Assembly: GCF_000717245.1 (NCBI RefSeq)
Contig: NZ_JNYQ01000004.1
Span: 62,001 to 126,000 of the forward strand
Source of the DNA: Kitasatospora papulosa
GTDB taxonomy: Bacteria; Actinomycetota; Actinomycetes; Streptomycetales; Streptomycetaceae
DNA: 64,000 bases
Direction: 5' to 3'
Position 1 is the first letter of the stretch, and every line of letters starts with the position of its first letter. Positions 34,214 through 43,695 of this stretch are shown here, one piece after another. The notes under the pieces were generated by a model. The model was not told the DNA's origin and searched no databases. It was given only the letters and a program-made list of their open reading frames with translations. The position numbers and the translations under genes are program-made.

Positions 34214-35722
34214 TCAGCCCTCGACGCCGAGCTTCTCCAGGATCAGCTCACGCACACGGGCGGCGTCCGCCTGGCCGCGGGTGGCCTTCATGACCGCTCC
34301 CACGAGCGCTCCGGCCGCCGCGACCTTGCCGCCGCGGATCTTGTCCGCGATCGCCGCGTTGGCCGCGATCGCCTCGTCGACGGCGGTGCCCAGGGCACCC
34401 TCGTCGGAGACGACCTTCAGACCGCGCTTCTCGACGACGGTGTCCGGGTCCCCCTCGCCGGCGAGGACGCCCTCGAGGACCTGGCGGGCCAGCTTGTCGT
34501 TGAGATCGCCCGCGGCCACGAGTTCCGCCACCCGGGCGACCTGCGCCGGGGTGACCGGCAGCTCGTCCAGGCTGCGGCCCGTCTCGTTGGCGTTGCGGGC
34601 CAGCTCGCCCATCCACCACTTGCGGGCCTGGTCGGAGGGTGCGCCCGCGTCGGTCGTGGCGACGATCAGGTCGACCGCGCCCGCGTTGAGGATGGACTGC
34701 ATGTCGTGCTCGTTGACACCCCACTCCTCCTTCAGCCGCTTGCGACGCAGCCGGGGCAGCTCGGGAAGCCCCTTGCGGAGCTCCTCGACCCAGTCGCGGG
34801 ACGGGGCGACCGGCACCAGGTCCGGCTCGGGGAAGTAGCGGTAGTCCTCGGCGTTGTCCTTGATGCGGCCGGCCGTGGTGGAGCCGTCCTCCTCGTGGAA
34901 GTGCCGGGTCTCCTGCACGATCGTGCCGCCCGAGTTCAGCACCGCGGCGTGGCGCTGGATCTCGAAGCGGGCGGCGCGCTCGACGGAACGCAGCGAGTTC
35001 ACGTTCTTCGTCTCGGAACGCGTACCGAACGTCTCGGTGCCGTTGGGGCGCAGCGACAGGTTCACGTCGCAGCGCATCTGGCCCATCTCCATACGGGCCT
35101 CCGAGACGCCGAGCGCCTTGATGAGCTCGCGGAGCTCGGCGACGTACGCCTTGGCGACCTCGGGGGCGCGTGCTCCGGCCCCCTCGATCGGCTTGGTGAC
35201 GATCTCGATGAGCGGGATACCGGCGCGGTTGTAGTCGAGCAGCGAGTGGGAGGCGCCGTGGATGCGGCCCGTGGCACCGCCGACGTGCGTCGACTTGCCG
35301 GTGTCCTCCTCCATGTGCGCGCGCTCGATCTGCACGCGGAAGATCTCGCCGTCCTCCAGCTGGACGTCCAGATAGCCGTCGAAGGCGATCGGCTCGTCGT
35401 ACTGGGAGGTCTGGAAGTTCTTCGGCATGTCCGGATAGAAGTAGTTCTTCCGGGCGAAGCGGCACCACTCGGCGATCTCGCAGTTCAGCGCGAGCCCGAT
35501 CTTGATGGCGGACTCGACGCCGATCTCGTTGACGACCGGAAGCGCGCCCGGCAGTCCGAGGCAGACCGGGCAGGTCTGCGAGTTCGCGTCCTGCTTGAGC
35601 TCGGTGGAGCACCCGCAGAACATCTTGGTCCGGGTGCCGAGCTCCACATGGACCTCGAGGCCCATGACGGGGTCGTACGTCGCGAGGGCGTCCTCGTACG
35701 ACTCCAGGTCGATGACAGTCAC
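34214..35722 (-). CDS. gatB: Asp-tRNA(Asn)/Glu-tRNA(Gln) amidotransferase subunit B
   Basis: GatB is the kinase/tRNA-binding subunit of GatCAB, which converts misacylated Glu-tRNA(Gln) and/or Asp-tRNA(Asn) to the correct form. The N-terminus shows VMGLEVHVELGTRTKMFCGC and CPVCLGLPG, a zinc-type Cys set, followed by the conserved IEIVTKPI stretch. The C-terminal YqeY-like tail ends VMKATRGQADAARVRELILE. The 502 residues are normal. The start is GTG at 35722 with GAGGGAAA ahead. It is last in the gatC-gatA-small protein-gatB set. Confidence 0.97.
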   Translation of the reverse strand: MTVIDLESYEDALATYDPVMGLEVHVELGTRTKMFCGCSTELKQDANSQTCPVCLGLPGALPVVNEIGVESAIKIGLALNCEIAEWCRFARKNYFYPDMPKNFQTSQYDEPIAFDGYLDVQLEDGEIFRVQIERAHMEEDTGKSTHVGGATGRIHGASHSLLDYNRAGIPLIEIVTKPIEGAGARAPEVAKAYVAELRELIKALGVSEARMEMGQMRCDVNLSLRPNGTETFGTRSETKNVNSLRSVERAARFEIQRHAAVLNSGGTIVQETRHFHEEDGSTTAGRIKDNAEDYRYFPEPDLVPVAPSRDWVEELRKGLPELPRLRRKRLKEEWGVNEHDMQSILNAGAVDLIVATTDAGAPSDQARKWWMGELARNANETGRSLDELPVTPAQVARVAELVAAGDLNDKLARQVLEGVLAGEGDPDTVVEKRGLKVVSDEGALGTAVDEAIAANAAIADKIRGGKVAAAGALVGAVMKATRGQADAARVRELILEKLGVEG

Positions 35723-35736
35723 TGAAACTTTCCCTC

Positions 35737-35979
35737 TCAGCCCAGCAGGACGTCGTCGTCGCCGAGACGCTTGAGCTCGCGGTAGAGGATCGCGAGTCCG
35801 GTCACGATCGCGGCGGCGGATACGGCGGCGTCGATCAGCCGCAGGGTGTCGTTGTCCTGGCGGGCCATCTTCACCTGCTTGTAGACACTGAGCGCACCGA
35901 AGGCGGTGGTGCCCATGGACACGTATGCGCCGGTCTTGGACTTCTTGAAGTTCTTGGCCTTCTTTGCCATGGCACTCAC
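35737..35979 (-). CDS. Small conserved protein between gatA and gatB
   Basis: The protein of about 80 residues begins VSAMAKKAKNFKKSKTGAY. It has a Lys-rich start and one or two hydrophobic helices (TAFGALSVYK and AAVSAAAIVTGLAILYREL), so it may be a small membrane protein. The GTG at 35979 overlaps the gatA stop in a GTGA, and GGAGG lies 10 nt ahead of it; the ATG at 35970 is the alternative. Its place inside the gat operon is conserved in Streptomyces as far as I recall (SCO5500 position), but no role in tRNA amidation is known. It ends 14 nt before gatB. Confidence 0.82.
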   Translation of the reverse strand: MSAMAKKAKNFKKSKTGAYVSMGTTAFGALSVYKQVKMARQDNDTLRLIDAAVSAAAIVTGLAILYRELKRLGDDDVLLG

Positions 35980-37478
35980 AGTGACGGAGCCTCCTCGAGC
36001 AGCGGGTGCCCCCACCTTTCCACGAAGGCGGCCTCGACGGCGGCTCCGACCTTGTACAGCCGGTCGTCCTTCATGGCGGGGGCGATGATCTGCAGCCCGA
36101 CCGGCAGCCCGTCCTCCGGGGCCAGGCCGCAGGGGAGCGACATGGCGGAGTTGCCGGCGAGGTTGGTCGGAATGGTGCACAGGTCCGCGAGGTACATCGC
36201 CATCGGGTCGTCGGCGCGCTCGCCGATCGGGAAGGCGGTGGTGGGCGTCGTCGGCGAGACGATCACGTCCACCTGCTCGAACGCCTTCTCGAAGTCCTGC
36301 GTGATGAGGGTGCGGACCTTCTGCGCCGAGCCGTAGTACGCGTCGTAGTAGCCGGAGCTGAGCGCGTACGTACCGAGGATGATGCGGCGCTTGACCTCGT
36401 CGCCGAAGCCGGCCTCGCGGGTGAGGGCGGTGACGTCCTCGGCGGAGCGCGTGCCGTCGTCGCCGACCCGGAGTCCGTAGCGCATGGCGTCGAAGCGTGC
36501 CAGGTTCGAGGAGCACTCGGACGGCGCGATCAGGTAGTACGCCGAGAGAGCGAGGTCGAAGGACGGACAGTCCAGCTCGACGACCGTGGCGCCGAGGGAC
36601 TTCAGCAGTTCGACGGACTCCTCGAAGCGCTGGACGACACCGGCCTGGTAGCCCTCGCCAGAGAACTGCTTGACCACACCGACGCGCATGCCCTGCACGG
36701 AGCCGTTGCGCGCGGCCTCGACGACCGGCGGGACCGGTGCGTCGATGGACGTCGAGTCGAGCGGGTCGTGGCCGGCGATGACCTCGTGCAGCAGGGCCGC
36801 GTCCAGGACCGTGCGGGCACAGGGCCCGCCCTGGTCGAGGGAGGACGAGAAGGCGACCATGCCGTAGCGGGAGACGCCGCCGTAGGTGGGCTTGACGCCG
36901 ACGGTGCCGGTGACGGCGGCGGGCTGGCGGATGGAGCCGCCGGTGTCCGTGCCGATGGCGAGCGGCGCCTCGAAGGAGGCCAGCGCGGCCGAGGAACCGC
37001 CGCCGGAGCCGCCCGGGATGCGGGTGAGGTCCCAGGGGTTCCCGGTCGGGCCGTACGCGCTGTTCTCGGTGGAGGACCCCATGGCGAACTCGTCCATGTT
37101 GGTCTTGCCGAGGATGACGACGTCGGCGGCCTTCAGCTTCTTGGTGAGGGTCGCGTCGTACGGCGGTACCCAGCCCTCGAGGATCTTCGAACCGACGGTG
37201 GTCGGCATGTCCTGCGTGGTGAAGATGTCCTTGAGCGCGAGCGGGACGCCGGCCAGCGGGCCGAGCTTCTCGCCCGCCTCACGCTTGGCGTCGACGGCGC
37301 GGGCCTGCGCGAGCGCGCCCTCGCGGTCGATGTGCAGGAAGGCGTGGACCTTCTCGTCGATGGCGTCGATCCGGGCCAGGTGGGCCTCGGTGACCTCGAC
37401 GGCCGTCAGCTCGCCGGAGGCGATCCTCGCGGCGATCTCCGCCGCGGTGAGCTTGATGATGGTGCTGATGTCCGTCAT
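35976..37478 (-). CDS. gatA: Asp-tRNA(Asn)/Glu-tRNA(Gln) amidotransferase subunit A
   Basis: This is the glutaminase subunit of GatCAB: it releases ammonia from glutamine for transfer to the tRNA-bound acid. It has the amidase signature RIPGGSGGGSSAALASFEAP with the cis-Ser and nucleophile Ser (GTDTGGSIRQPA), and the catalytic Lys in GVPLALKDIFTTQD near residue 82. The 500-residue length is usual. The ATG at 37478 lies 5 nt past the gatC stop codon. It overlaps the downstream small gene by 4 nt if that gene starts at its GTG. Confidence 0.97.
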   Translation of the reverse strand: MTDISTIIKLTAAEIAARIASGELTAVEVTEAHLARIDAIDEKVHAFLHIDREGALAQARAVDAKREAGEKLGPLAGVPLALKDIFTTQDMPTTVGSKILEGWVPPYDATLTKKLKAADVVILGKTNMDEFAMGSSTENSAYGPTGNPWDLTRIPGGSGGGSSAALASFEAPLAIGTDTGGSIRQPAAVTGTVGVKPTYGGVSRYGMVAFSSSLDQGGPCARTVLDAALLHEVIAGHDPLDSTSIDAPVPPVVEAARNGSVQGMRVGVVKQFSGEGYQAGVVQRFEESVELLKSLGATVVELDCPSFDLALSAYYLIAPSECSSNLARFDAMRYGLRVGDDGTRSAEDVTALTREAGFGDEVKRRIILGTYALSSGYYDAYYGSAQKVRTLITQDFEKAFEQVDVIVSPTTPTTAFPIGERADDPMAMYLADLCTIPTNLAGNSAMSLPCGLAPEDGLPVGLQIIAPAMKDDRLYKVGAAVEAAFVERWGHPLLEEAPSL

Positions 37479-37483
37479 GGCTG

Positions 37484-37780
37484 TTAGTCCTCCCCCAGGA
37501 TCTGCGGCACCTTGAAACGCTGCTGCTCCTGGGCAGGGGCGCCGGAGAGCGCCTGCTCGGGGGTGAGCGACGGACGGACCTCGTCCGCCCGCATGACGTT
37601 GGTCAGCGGCAGCGGGTGGGAGGTCGGCGGTACGTCTTGGTCGGCGACCTCGGAGACGCGGGCGACCGCGCCGATGATGTCGTCGAGCTGACCGGCGAAG
37701 TGCTCGAGCTCTTCGCCCTTCAGCTCCAGACGCGCCAGCCGGGCGAGGTGGGCGACCTCCTCGCGCGTGATGCCAGGCAT
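37484..37780 (-). CDS. gatC: Asp-tRNA(Asn)/Glu-tRNA(Gln) amidotransferase subunit C
   Basis: The 98-residue subunit clamps GatA to GatB. It shows the family start MPGITREEVAHLARLARLEL, the helix EELEHFAGQLDDIIGAVARV, the conserved DVPPTSHPLPLTNVMRADEV and the C-terminal FKVPQILGED. The ATG at 37780 is chosen as the family start; 20 upstream in-frame codons are not conserved. It is first in the gat operon. Confidence 0.95.
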   Translation of the reverse strand: MPGITREEVAHLARLARLELKGEELEHFAGQLDDIIGAVARVSEVADQDVPPTSHPLPLTNVMRADEVRPSLTPEQALSGAPAQEQQRFKVPQILGED

Positions 37781-37934
37781 GCAGCGATCCTCAGGGTTTG
37801 GTGTGTGGTTTTGGCCCAATCCTATGGGGTCGGCGGACACCTCTGCGGCGGGCGGATCGAGCCCGGCCGTCGATTGAGGACAAAACGGCCGTCGAGGGCC
37901 GTCCTGCCCCTCACGGTCCCGGCCCGGCGGGGGC

Positions 37935-40079
37935 TCAGGCCGTGGCCGGGCCGGGGTTGAGCGCGTGCCCCGCGGACCTGGGCGCCGGCTCGGGTGGCGC
38001 CGCCTGCGCCGCCGCGGCCTCCAGCTCCGACGGCCTGCGCCAGCCGTGCTCGCCCCGCGCCCGCAGCCAGGCCGTCGTCTCCTGCGGCGGCATGGCCGCC
38101 GCGACGAGCCACCCCTGCACCGCGTCGCAGCGCAGGTCGCGCAGCCGCTCCCAGGTCTCGTCGTCCTCGACGCCCTCGGCGACGACGATCAGCCCGAGCG
38201 AGTGGGCCAGGTCGATGGTGCAGCGGACGATCTCGGCGTCCTCGTTGTCCACGGCCAGCCGCGCCACGAACGACCGGTCGATCTTGAGTTCGCTCACCGG
38301 CAGTTTGCGCAGATGTACGAGGGAGGAGTAGCCGGTACCGAAGTCGTCGAGGGACATCTTCACCCCGTGCCCGGTGAGTCCCGCCAGCGTGTCGGCGGCC
38401 CGCTGGGGGTCCTCCAGCAGGACGTGCTCGGTGATCTCCAGCTGGAGCGCGCCGGCCGGGACGCCGTGGCGGGCGAGCCGCGCGGCGACGCTGCCCGCGA
38501 ACCCCGGGGTGTGGACGTCGCGCGGCGAGACGTTGACGGCGACGGGGACGAACAGGCCCTGCGCCCGCCACCGCGCCACCTGGGCGAGCGCGGTCTCCAG
38601 CACGTACTCGGTGAGGTGGGGCATCAGCCCGGAGGACTCGGCGATCGCGATGAACTCGTCCGGGGGGACCCGTCCGCGCTCCGGATGCACCCAGCGCACC
38701 AGCGCTTCGAGGCCGGCCACCTGCCCGTCGAAGCGGACCTTGGGCTGGTAGTGGAGTTCCACCTCGCGGGCGTCCAGGGCGCGGCGCAGATCGCCCAGCA
38801 GCCCGAGCCGGTCCGGGGTGTTGCTGTCGCGCTTGGACTCGTAGACCTCCACGCCCGTCCGGTCCCGCTTGGCCTGGTACATCGCCACGTCCGCCCGTCT
38901 GAGCAGGCCCTCGGCGTCCAGCGCGTGGTCGGGGTGGACGGCGACCCCCGCGCTGGCCTCCAGCACGAGGGTCAGTCCGTCGAGGTCGAGGGGGGAGGAG
39001 AGCTCGGCGACCAGATGGCGGGCGATGCGCTGGGCGCTGGTGATCGAGTCCGCGGTCGGCAGCAGCACGGCGAACTCGTCGCCCCCGAGCCGCGCGGCCT
39101 CCGCACCGCGCGGGAGGGCGAGCCGCAGCCTCTCCGCGATCTGGAGCAGGAGCCGGTCACCGGCGAGATGGCCGAGGGTGTCGTTCACCGCGCGGAACCG
39201 GTCGAGGTCGATGAGGACGAGGGCGGACCGCTCGCCCGTGGCACCGGCCTCCTCGAGCGCCGTCCAGGTCCTCTCCAGGAGCCACTGACGGTTGGGCAGG
39301 CCGGTGAGCGGGTCACGCAGTTGTTCCTCGGCACGCGCGCGGGCTATCCAGAGCGTGGAGTCCAGGGCGATCAGCGGGACGGCGAAGAGCGGCAGCAGCA
39401 CCGGTGTGGCCGATGCGACCACGCAGATCAGCGGGGCGATGCCGAGCAGGGCGACCGCGACGAGTCCCTGGCGCAGCAGGGCCGTGCGGGCGATCGTCGG
39501 GAGCCCGCCGGTCTGCGACGCCCTGGCGTACCAGAGCAGGACGCGGGTGACGAGCAGGTACGTGCCGGCGGCGAGGAGCACTTCCGGTACGGCGGCGATG
39601 CCCCAGTGGAGCGGCAGCCAGGGCGACTCGACGGTCGGCACCTCGCCGAAGACGGCCAGGACGAGCGCCGCCGCCCCGATCCCGAGTATGTCCACGGCTC
39701 CGTGCAGCAGCCCCTGCGACCACCGGTGGCGCCTGGCCGTACCGACGAGCACCACGACGACGAGGCTGACCAGCCCGGCGGCCACCCAGCCGTAGAGCAG
39801 CAGGACGGCGAGGGTGAGGGCCGCGCCGGAACCGGTGCCGCCCCACCAGCGGTCGCGCCCCAGGGCGACGAGATGGCCCACGATGATGCCGGTGAGCACG
39901 GCGAGCGACCAGCCCGCGGTGCCGGACGGGAAGAGCGCGTGGCCGTCGTCGACCGTCCGGTAGAACCCGATCGCGAGCTGCAGCGCGGCGACCGCCACGA
40001 CGGCGGCGCCCACGCCGGACGTGAGGCCCACGAAACCTTGCAGCCGCGACACCGGTGCGGCGCTCTCGGTCGGTTTCAT
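37935..40079 (-). CDS. rmdB: Membrane GGDEF-EAL protein (RmdB type)
   Basis: The 714-residue protein has about seven to eight membrane segments in residues 20-245, then GGDEF (motif at 332-336, RLGGDEFAVL) and EAL domains (GLEALVRW at 457-464). The EAL catalytic set looks complete: NVSPRD, LEITEHV, DDFGTGYSSL, LKIDRSF, AEGVE. The RxxD inhibitory site is absent (PRGAEAARL precedes GGDEF). This fits a c-di-GMP phosphodiesterase, as shown for RmdB (SCO5495) of S. coelicolor, which has the same place between gatC and ligA. The ATG at 40079 begins MKPTESAAPVSR. Loss of such enzymes affects sporulation in Streptomyces. Confidence 0.92.
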   Translation of the reverse strand: MKPTESAAPVSRLQGFVGLTSGVGAAVVAVAALQLAIGFYRTVDDGHALFPSGTAGWSLAVLTGIIVGHLVALGRDRWWGGTGSGAALTLAVLLLYGWVAAGLVSLVVVVLVGTARRHRWSQGLLHGAVDILGIGAAALVLAVFGEVPTVESPWLPLHWGIAAVPEVLLAAGTYLLVTRVLLWYARASQTGGLPTIARTALLRQGLVAVALLGIAPLICVVASATPVLLPLFAVPLIALDSTLWIARARAEEQLRDPLTGLPNRQWLLERTWTALEEAGATGERSALVLIDLDRFRAVNDTLGHLAGDRLLLQIAERLRLALPRGAEAARLGGDEFAVLLPTADSITSAQRIARHLVAELSSPLDLDGLTLVLEASAGVAVHPDHALDAEGLLRRADVAMYQAKRDRTGVEVYESKRDSNTPDRLGLLGDLRRALDAREVELHYQPKVRFDGQVAGLEALVRWVHPERGRVPPDEFIAIAESSGLMPHLTEYVLETALAQVARWRAQGLFVPVAVNVSPRDVHTPGFAGSVAARLARHGVPAGALQLEITEHVLLEDPQRAADTLAGLTGHGVKMSLDDFGTGYSSLVHLRKLPVSELKIDRSFVARLAVDNEDAEIVRCTIDLAHSLGLIVVAEGVEDDETWERLRDLRCDAVQGWLVAAAMPPQETTAWLRARGEHGWRRPSELEAAAAQAAPPEPAPRSAGHALNPGPATA

Positions 40080-40394
40080 TCCGTCCCTCTCACAGCCGGC
40101 GGTACCGATGTCCCACGGTGGCCCCCGCCCCCATGCCACCACGAACCGAATCCCACCACGCGGCCGGGCACGGCAGGTGCTCGTTCAACAGTAGGCCGAC
40201 GAGGGCCCCCACGGGCAGCGCTCTGCGGGTCTTGCCCGAATGGGGCCCTGGTACCACCGACTGTCTGATATGCGCCGAACAGGTGGTGCCGGGGGACGGG
40301 ACCGGGCCTCCCGGATCCCTGCCGCCCGCCTCGTCGGCATACTTCCCCCCTGGCCCATGACCACGCGACCGGCCAGGTCTCGATCCCGCCTCGA
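40080..40394. other. Intergenic between rmdB and ligA
   Basis: I see no gene in these 315 nt. They should hold the rmdB promoter (a TACTGT hexamer near 40195 on the minus strand is a possible -10) and an imperfect 9-bp dyad, GGTACCACC / GGTGGTGCC, at about 40250-40292 that may end ligA transcripts. Confidence 0.35.
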
Positions 40395-42590
40395 TCACTC
40401 CTCGGCGGGGACCGCGGCCTCCCGGGCGGCGTCCGGCCCCTGTTCGAGGAGGACGGCGAAGCCCTCCTCGTCGAGCACGGGCACCTTCAGCTGCATCGCC
40501 TTGTCGTACTTCGACCCCGGGTTGTCGCCGACCACGACGAAGGAGGTCTTCTTCGAGACGGAGCCGGTGACCTTCGCCCCGAGGCTCTGGAGGGCGTCCT
40601 TGGCGCCGTCCCGGGTGTGCGCGGCCAGCGTGCCGGTGACCACGACGGTGAGGCCCTCCAGGGGCCGGGGCCCCTCGTCCTCGCCCGCACCCTCGTCCTC
40701 CATGCGGACCCCGGCCTCCCGCCACTTGCGCAGGATCTCGCGGTGCCAGTCCTCGGCGAACCACTGTTTGACCGAGGCGGCGATGATGGGCCCCACCCCG
40801 TCCGCCGCGGCGAGTTCCGCCTCGGAGGCCTCGTCGATCCGCTCGATGGACCGGAACTGCCGGGCCAGTTCGACGGCGGCCACCGGCCCCACGTGCCGGA
40901 TCGACAGCCCGGTGAGGATCCGGGCGAGCGGGGCCTGCCTGGCCGCCGCGATGCCCTCCAGCATGCCGAGGGCGTTCTTCTTCGGCTCGCCCTGCTGGTT
41001 GGCGAAGACCGTGGCGATCTTCTCCTCGCCCGTCTTCGGGTCACGCTTGGGCAGTCCGCTGTCCGGGTCCAGGACGTACGCCCGGATGGGCAGCAGTTGC
41101 TCCACCGTCAGGCCGAAGAGGTCCCCCTCGTCCAGCAGCGGTGGCTCCTCGGGCTCCAGCGGTCGGGTCAGGGCGGCGGCGGCCACATAGCCGAAGTGGT
41201 CGATGTCCAGGCACTTACGGCCCGCCAGATAGGCCACGCGCTCCCGCAACTGGGCAGGGCAAGAGCGTGCGTTGGGGCAGCGGAGGTCGATGTCGGCCTC
41301 CTTCATCGGGCGCAGCGGCGTCCCGCACTCCGGGCACTCGGACGGCATGACGAACGCGTGCTCGCTGCCGTCCCGCAGGTCGACGACCGGGCCGAGGATC
41401 TCCGGGATGACGTCGCCCGCCTTGCGGAGCACCACCGTGTCACCGATGAGGACGCCCTTGGCCTTCACCACGTTCTGGTTGTGCAGGGTGGCGAACTCGA
41501 CCTCGGAGCCCGCCACCTCGACCGGCTCGACCTGGGCGTACGGCGTGACCCGGCCGGTGCGTCCGACGCCGACGCGGATGTTGACCAGCTTGGTGTTGAC
41601 CTCCTGCGGGGCGTACTTCCAGGCGATCGCCCAGCGCGGCGCGCGCGAGGTGGAGCCCAGCCTGCCCTGCAGGGGGATCTCGTCGAGCTTGACGACGACG
41701 CCGTCGATCTCGTGCTCGACGGACTGGCGGTTCTCGCCGAACCAGGCGATGAACTCCCGGACCTCGTCGAGCGACTCCACCACCTTGTTGTGTCTGGCGG
41801 TGGGCAGGCCCCATTCCCGGAGCAGGTCGTAGGCCTGGGAGAGCCGGTCGATGCCGAAGCCGTCGCGGGCGCCGATGCCGTGGACCACCATGTGCAGCGG
41901 GCGGGTGGCGGTGACCTTCGGGTCCTTCTGCCGCAGTGATCCGGCCGCCGCGTTGCGCGGGTTGGCGAAGGGCTTGTCGCCGGCCTCGACCAGCCGGGCG
42001 TTGAGCCCTTCGAAGGCCTCCATCGGGAAGAAGACCTCGCCCCGGATCTCGACGAGCGCGGGGATGTCGTCGCCCTTGAGGCGCAGGGGGATCTCGGCGA
42101 TCGTACGGACGTTGGGGGTGATGTCCTCCCCCGTCCGGCCGTCACCGCGGGTCGCCGCGCGCGTGAGCCTGCCGTGCTCGTAGGTCAGGTTGACGGCGAG
42201 ACCGTCCACCTTGAGCTCGCACAGGAAGTGGTATCCGCCCCCGCCCACGTCCTTGGCCACGCGCTCGGCCCAGGCGGCGAGCTCCCCGTCGTCGAAGGCG
42301 TTGTCCAGGGAGAGCAGGCGTTCACGGTGTTCGACGGAGGTGAACTCCGTGGTGTAGGGGCCAGCTACCTTCTGGGTCGGGGAGTCCGGTGTGCGCAGCT
42401 CGGGGTGTTCGTGCTCGATGGCCTCCAGCGCGCGCATCTGCCGGTCGAACTCGGCGTCGTCGACGACCGGCTGGTCCTTCACGTAGTACCGGAAGCGGTG
42501 CTCCTCGATCTGCTCGGCGAGAAGCGCGTGCCGTTCGCGCACCTCCGCCGGCACACCGGTCAGCTGCTGCGCCTGCTGTTCGCCGGCCAT
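40395..42590 (-). CDS. ligA: NAD+-dependent DNA ligase
   Basis: The essential ligase seals nicks during replication and repair. Domains in order: Ia (residues 15-70), adenylation domain with the AMP-accepting Lys in CELKVDGLAVNL, OB fold, four-Cys zinc finger (CPECGTPLRPM and CPNARSCPAQ), helix-hairpin-helix repeats and a C-terminal BRCT domain (LEGLTVVVTGTLAAHTRDGA then GDNPGSKYDKAMQL). The 731-residue length is normal for actinobacteria. The ATG at 42590 starts MAGEQQAQQLTG. It stands next to a MetE-C-like gene that lies 46 nt upstream on the same strand. Confidence 0.97.
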   Translation of the reverse strand: MAGEQQAQQLTGVPAEVRERHALLAEQIEEHRFRYYVKDQPVVDDAEFDRQMRALEAIEHEHPELRTPDSPTQKVAGPYTTEFTSVEHRERLLSLDNAFDDGELAAWAERVAKDVGGGGYHFLCELKVDGLAVNLTYEHGRLTRAATRGDGRTGEDITPNVRTIAEIPLRLKGDDIPALVEIRGEVFFPMEAFEGLNARLVEAGDKPFANPRNAAAGSLRQKDPKVTATRPLHMVVHGIGARDGFGIDRLSQAYDLLREWGLPTARHNKVVESLDEVREFIAWFGENRQSVEHEIDGVVVKLDEIPLQGRLGSTSRAPRWAIAWKYAPQEVNTKLVNIRVGVGRTGRVTPYAQVEPVEVAGSEVEFATLHNQNVVKAKGVLIGDTVVLRKAGDVIPEILGPVVDLRDGSEHAFVMPSECPECGTPLRPMKEADIDLRCPNARSCPAQLRERVAYLAGRKCLDIDHFGYVAAAALTRPLEPEEPPLLDEGDLFGLTVEQLLPIRAYVLDPDSGLPKRDPKTGEEKIATVFANQQGEPKKNALGMLEGIAAARQAPLARILTGLSIRHVGPVAAVELARQFRSIERIDEASEAELAAADGVGPIIAASVKQWFAEDWHREILRKWREAGVRMEDEGAGEDEGPRPLEGLTVVVTGTLAAHTRDGAKDALQSLGAKVTGSVSKKTSFVVVGDNPGSKYDKAMQLKVPVLDEEGFAVLLEQGPDAAREAAVPAEE

Positions 42591-42636
42591 CGTCTGTTCC
42601 TCCGTTGCCCCGTTGACTTCCGACCTCGACGTCCCG

Positions 42637-43662
42637 TCACTCAGGGTTGTCCGCGAGCGACTTCGCGGCCCGGGCGCAGTGGGCGAGCGCGGCGCGCGCG
42701 TACGCGGGCGACGCCCCCGCCAGACCGCAGGACGGGGTGATCACGACGGACTCGCCGAGAGTCCCCGGATTCAGCCCCAGCCTGCTCCACAACGTCCTGA
42801 CCTCCTTGACGCTACCGCCCGGGTCCGACAATGCGGCCGAGGCGCCGTCGAGGCCGGGAACCACGCCGAGGAAGAGCTGGGTGCCGCCTTCGACGGCTTC
42901 CCCGATCGCCTCCTCCTCACGCTCGGTGAGCAGCGAGAAGTCGAAGGACACCGCGCCCGCTCCCGCCCGGCGCAGCAGCGCGAACGGCACCTCCGGCGCG
43001 CAGGAGTGGACGGCAGTGAGTCCCTCACCGTTCACCGCGAGCACGTCGCGCAGCGTTCCCTCGACGACCTGGCGGTCCACGGCGCGGTAGGTGCGGTAGC
43101 CGCTCGCCGACCTGACCCGCCCTCGCAACACGGCGGTCAGGGACGGTTCGTCGAGCTGGAGCACGACCTCCGCGCCGGGGATCCTGCGCCGTACCTCCGC
43201 CAGGTGGGTGCGCAGGCCCTCGGCCAGCGAGCCGGCCAGGTCACGGCAGGCCCCCGGGTCGCCGAGCATGGCCTCGCCGCCCCGCAGCTCCAGCCCGGCG
43301 GCCAGCGTCCAGGGGCCGACGGCCTGGACCTTCAGCAGCCCCTCGTAGCCCTGGGTGAACTCCTCAAGGGCGTCGAGGTCCTCGCCCAGCCAGGAGCGGG
43401 CCCGGCGGGTGTCGCGGCCGGGGCGGTCGCTGATCCGCCAGCCGCTGGGCTCGACGTGGCCGTACATCTCGACGAGCAGACCGACGGTCCGCCCGATCAT
43501 GTCCGCGCCGGGGCCTCGCGCCGGCAGCTCCGCCAGGTACGGCATGCCCTGTCCGTCCGCGAAGGACCCGGTGACGGTCCTGGCCGCCTCCCGGGCGTCT
43601 CCCCCCGGCATGGAACCGATCCCGGTGGCCGCACTCGTGCTGAACCCGCTCTTCTCGCTCAC
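42637..43662 (-). CDS. MetE C-terminal-like cobalamin-independent methionine synthase family protein
   Basis: The 341-residue protein resembles only the catalytic C-terminal barrel of MetE. Motifs are GIGSMPGGDAREA at the start, PGAEVVLQLDEPSL, VHSCAPEVP (zinc ligands His and Cys) and the late VITPSCGLAGASPAYAR (second zinc Cys). The N-terminal half of MetE is missing, as in archaeal core enzymes that use other methyl donors. Whether it makes methionine in this organism is uncertain. The start is GTG at 43662 (VSEKSGFSTSAATG). It lies 33 nt before the SDR gene's stop, on the same strand. Confidence 0.85.
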   Translation of the reverse strand: MSEKSGFSTSAATGIGSMPGGDAREAARTVTGSFADGQGMPYLAELPARGPGADMIGRTVGLLVEMYGHVEPSGWRISDRPGRDTRRARSWLGEDLDALEEFTQGYEGLLKVQAVGPWTLAAGLELRGGEAMLGDPGACRDLAGSLAEGLRTHLAEVRRRIPGAEVVLQLDEPSLTAVLRGRVRSASGYRTYRAVDRQVVEGTLRDVLAVNGEGLTAVHSCAPEVPFALLRRAGAGAVSFDFSLLTEREEEAIGEAVEGGTQLFLGVVPGLDGASAALSDPGGSVKEVRTLWSRLGLNPGTLGESVVITPSCGLAGASPAYARAALAHCARAAKSLADNPE

Positions 43663-43695
43663 GCGGAAAGCCTACGGGCCCGGGGGCACGGCCTC

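Noticed and set aside
37484..37840. The longer gatC frame starting at 37840
   Set aside because: The 20 extra residues lack the family N-terminus, which starts at the Met at 37780.
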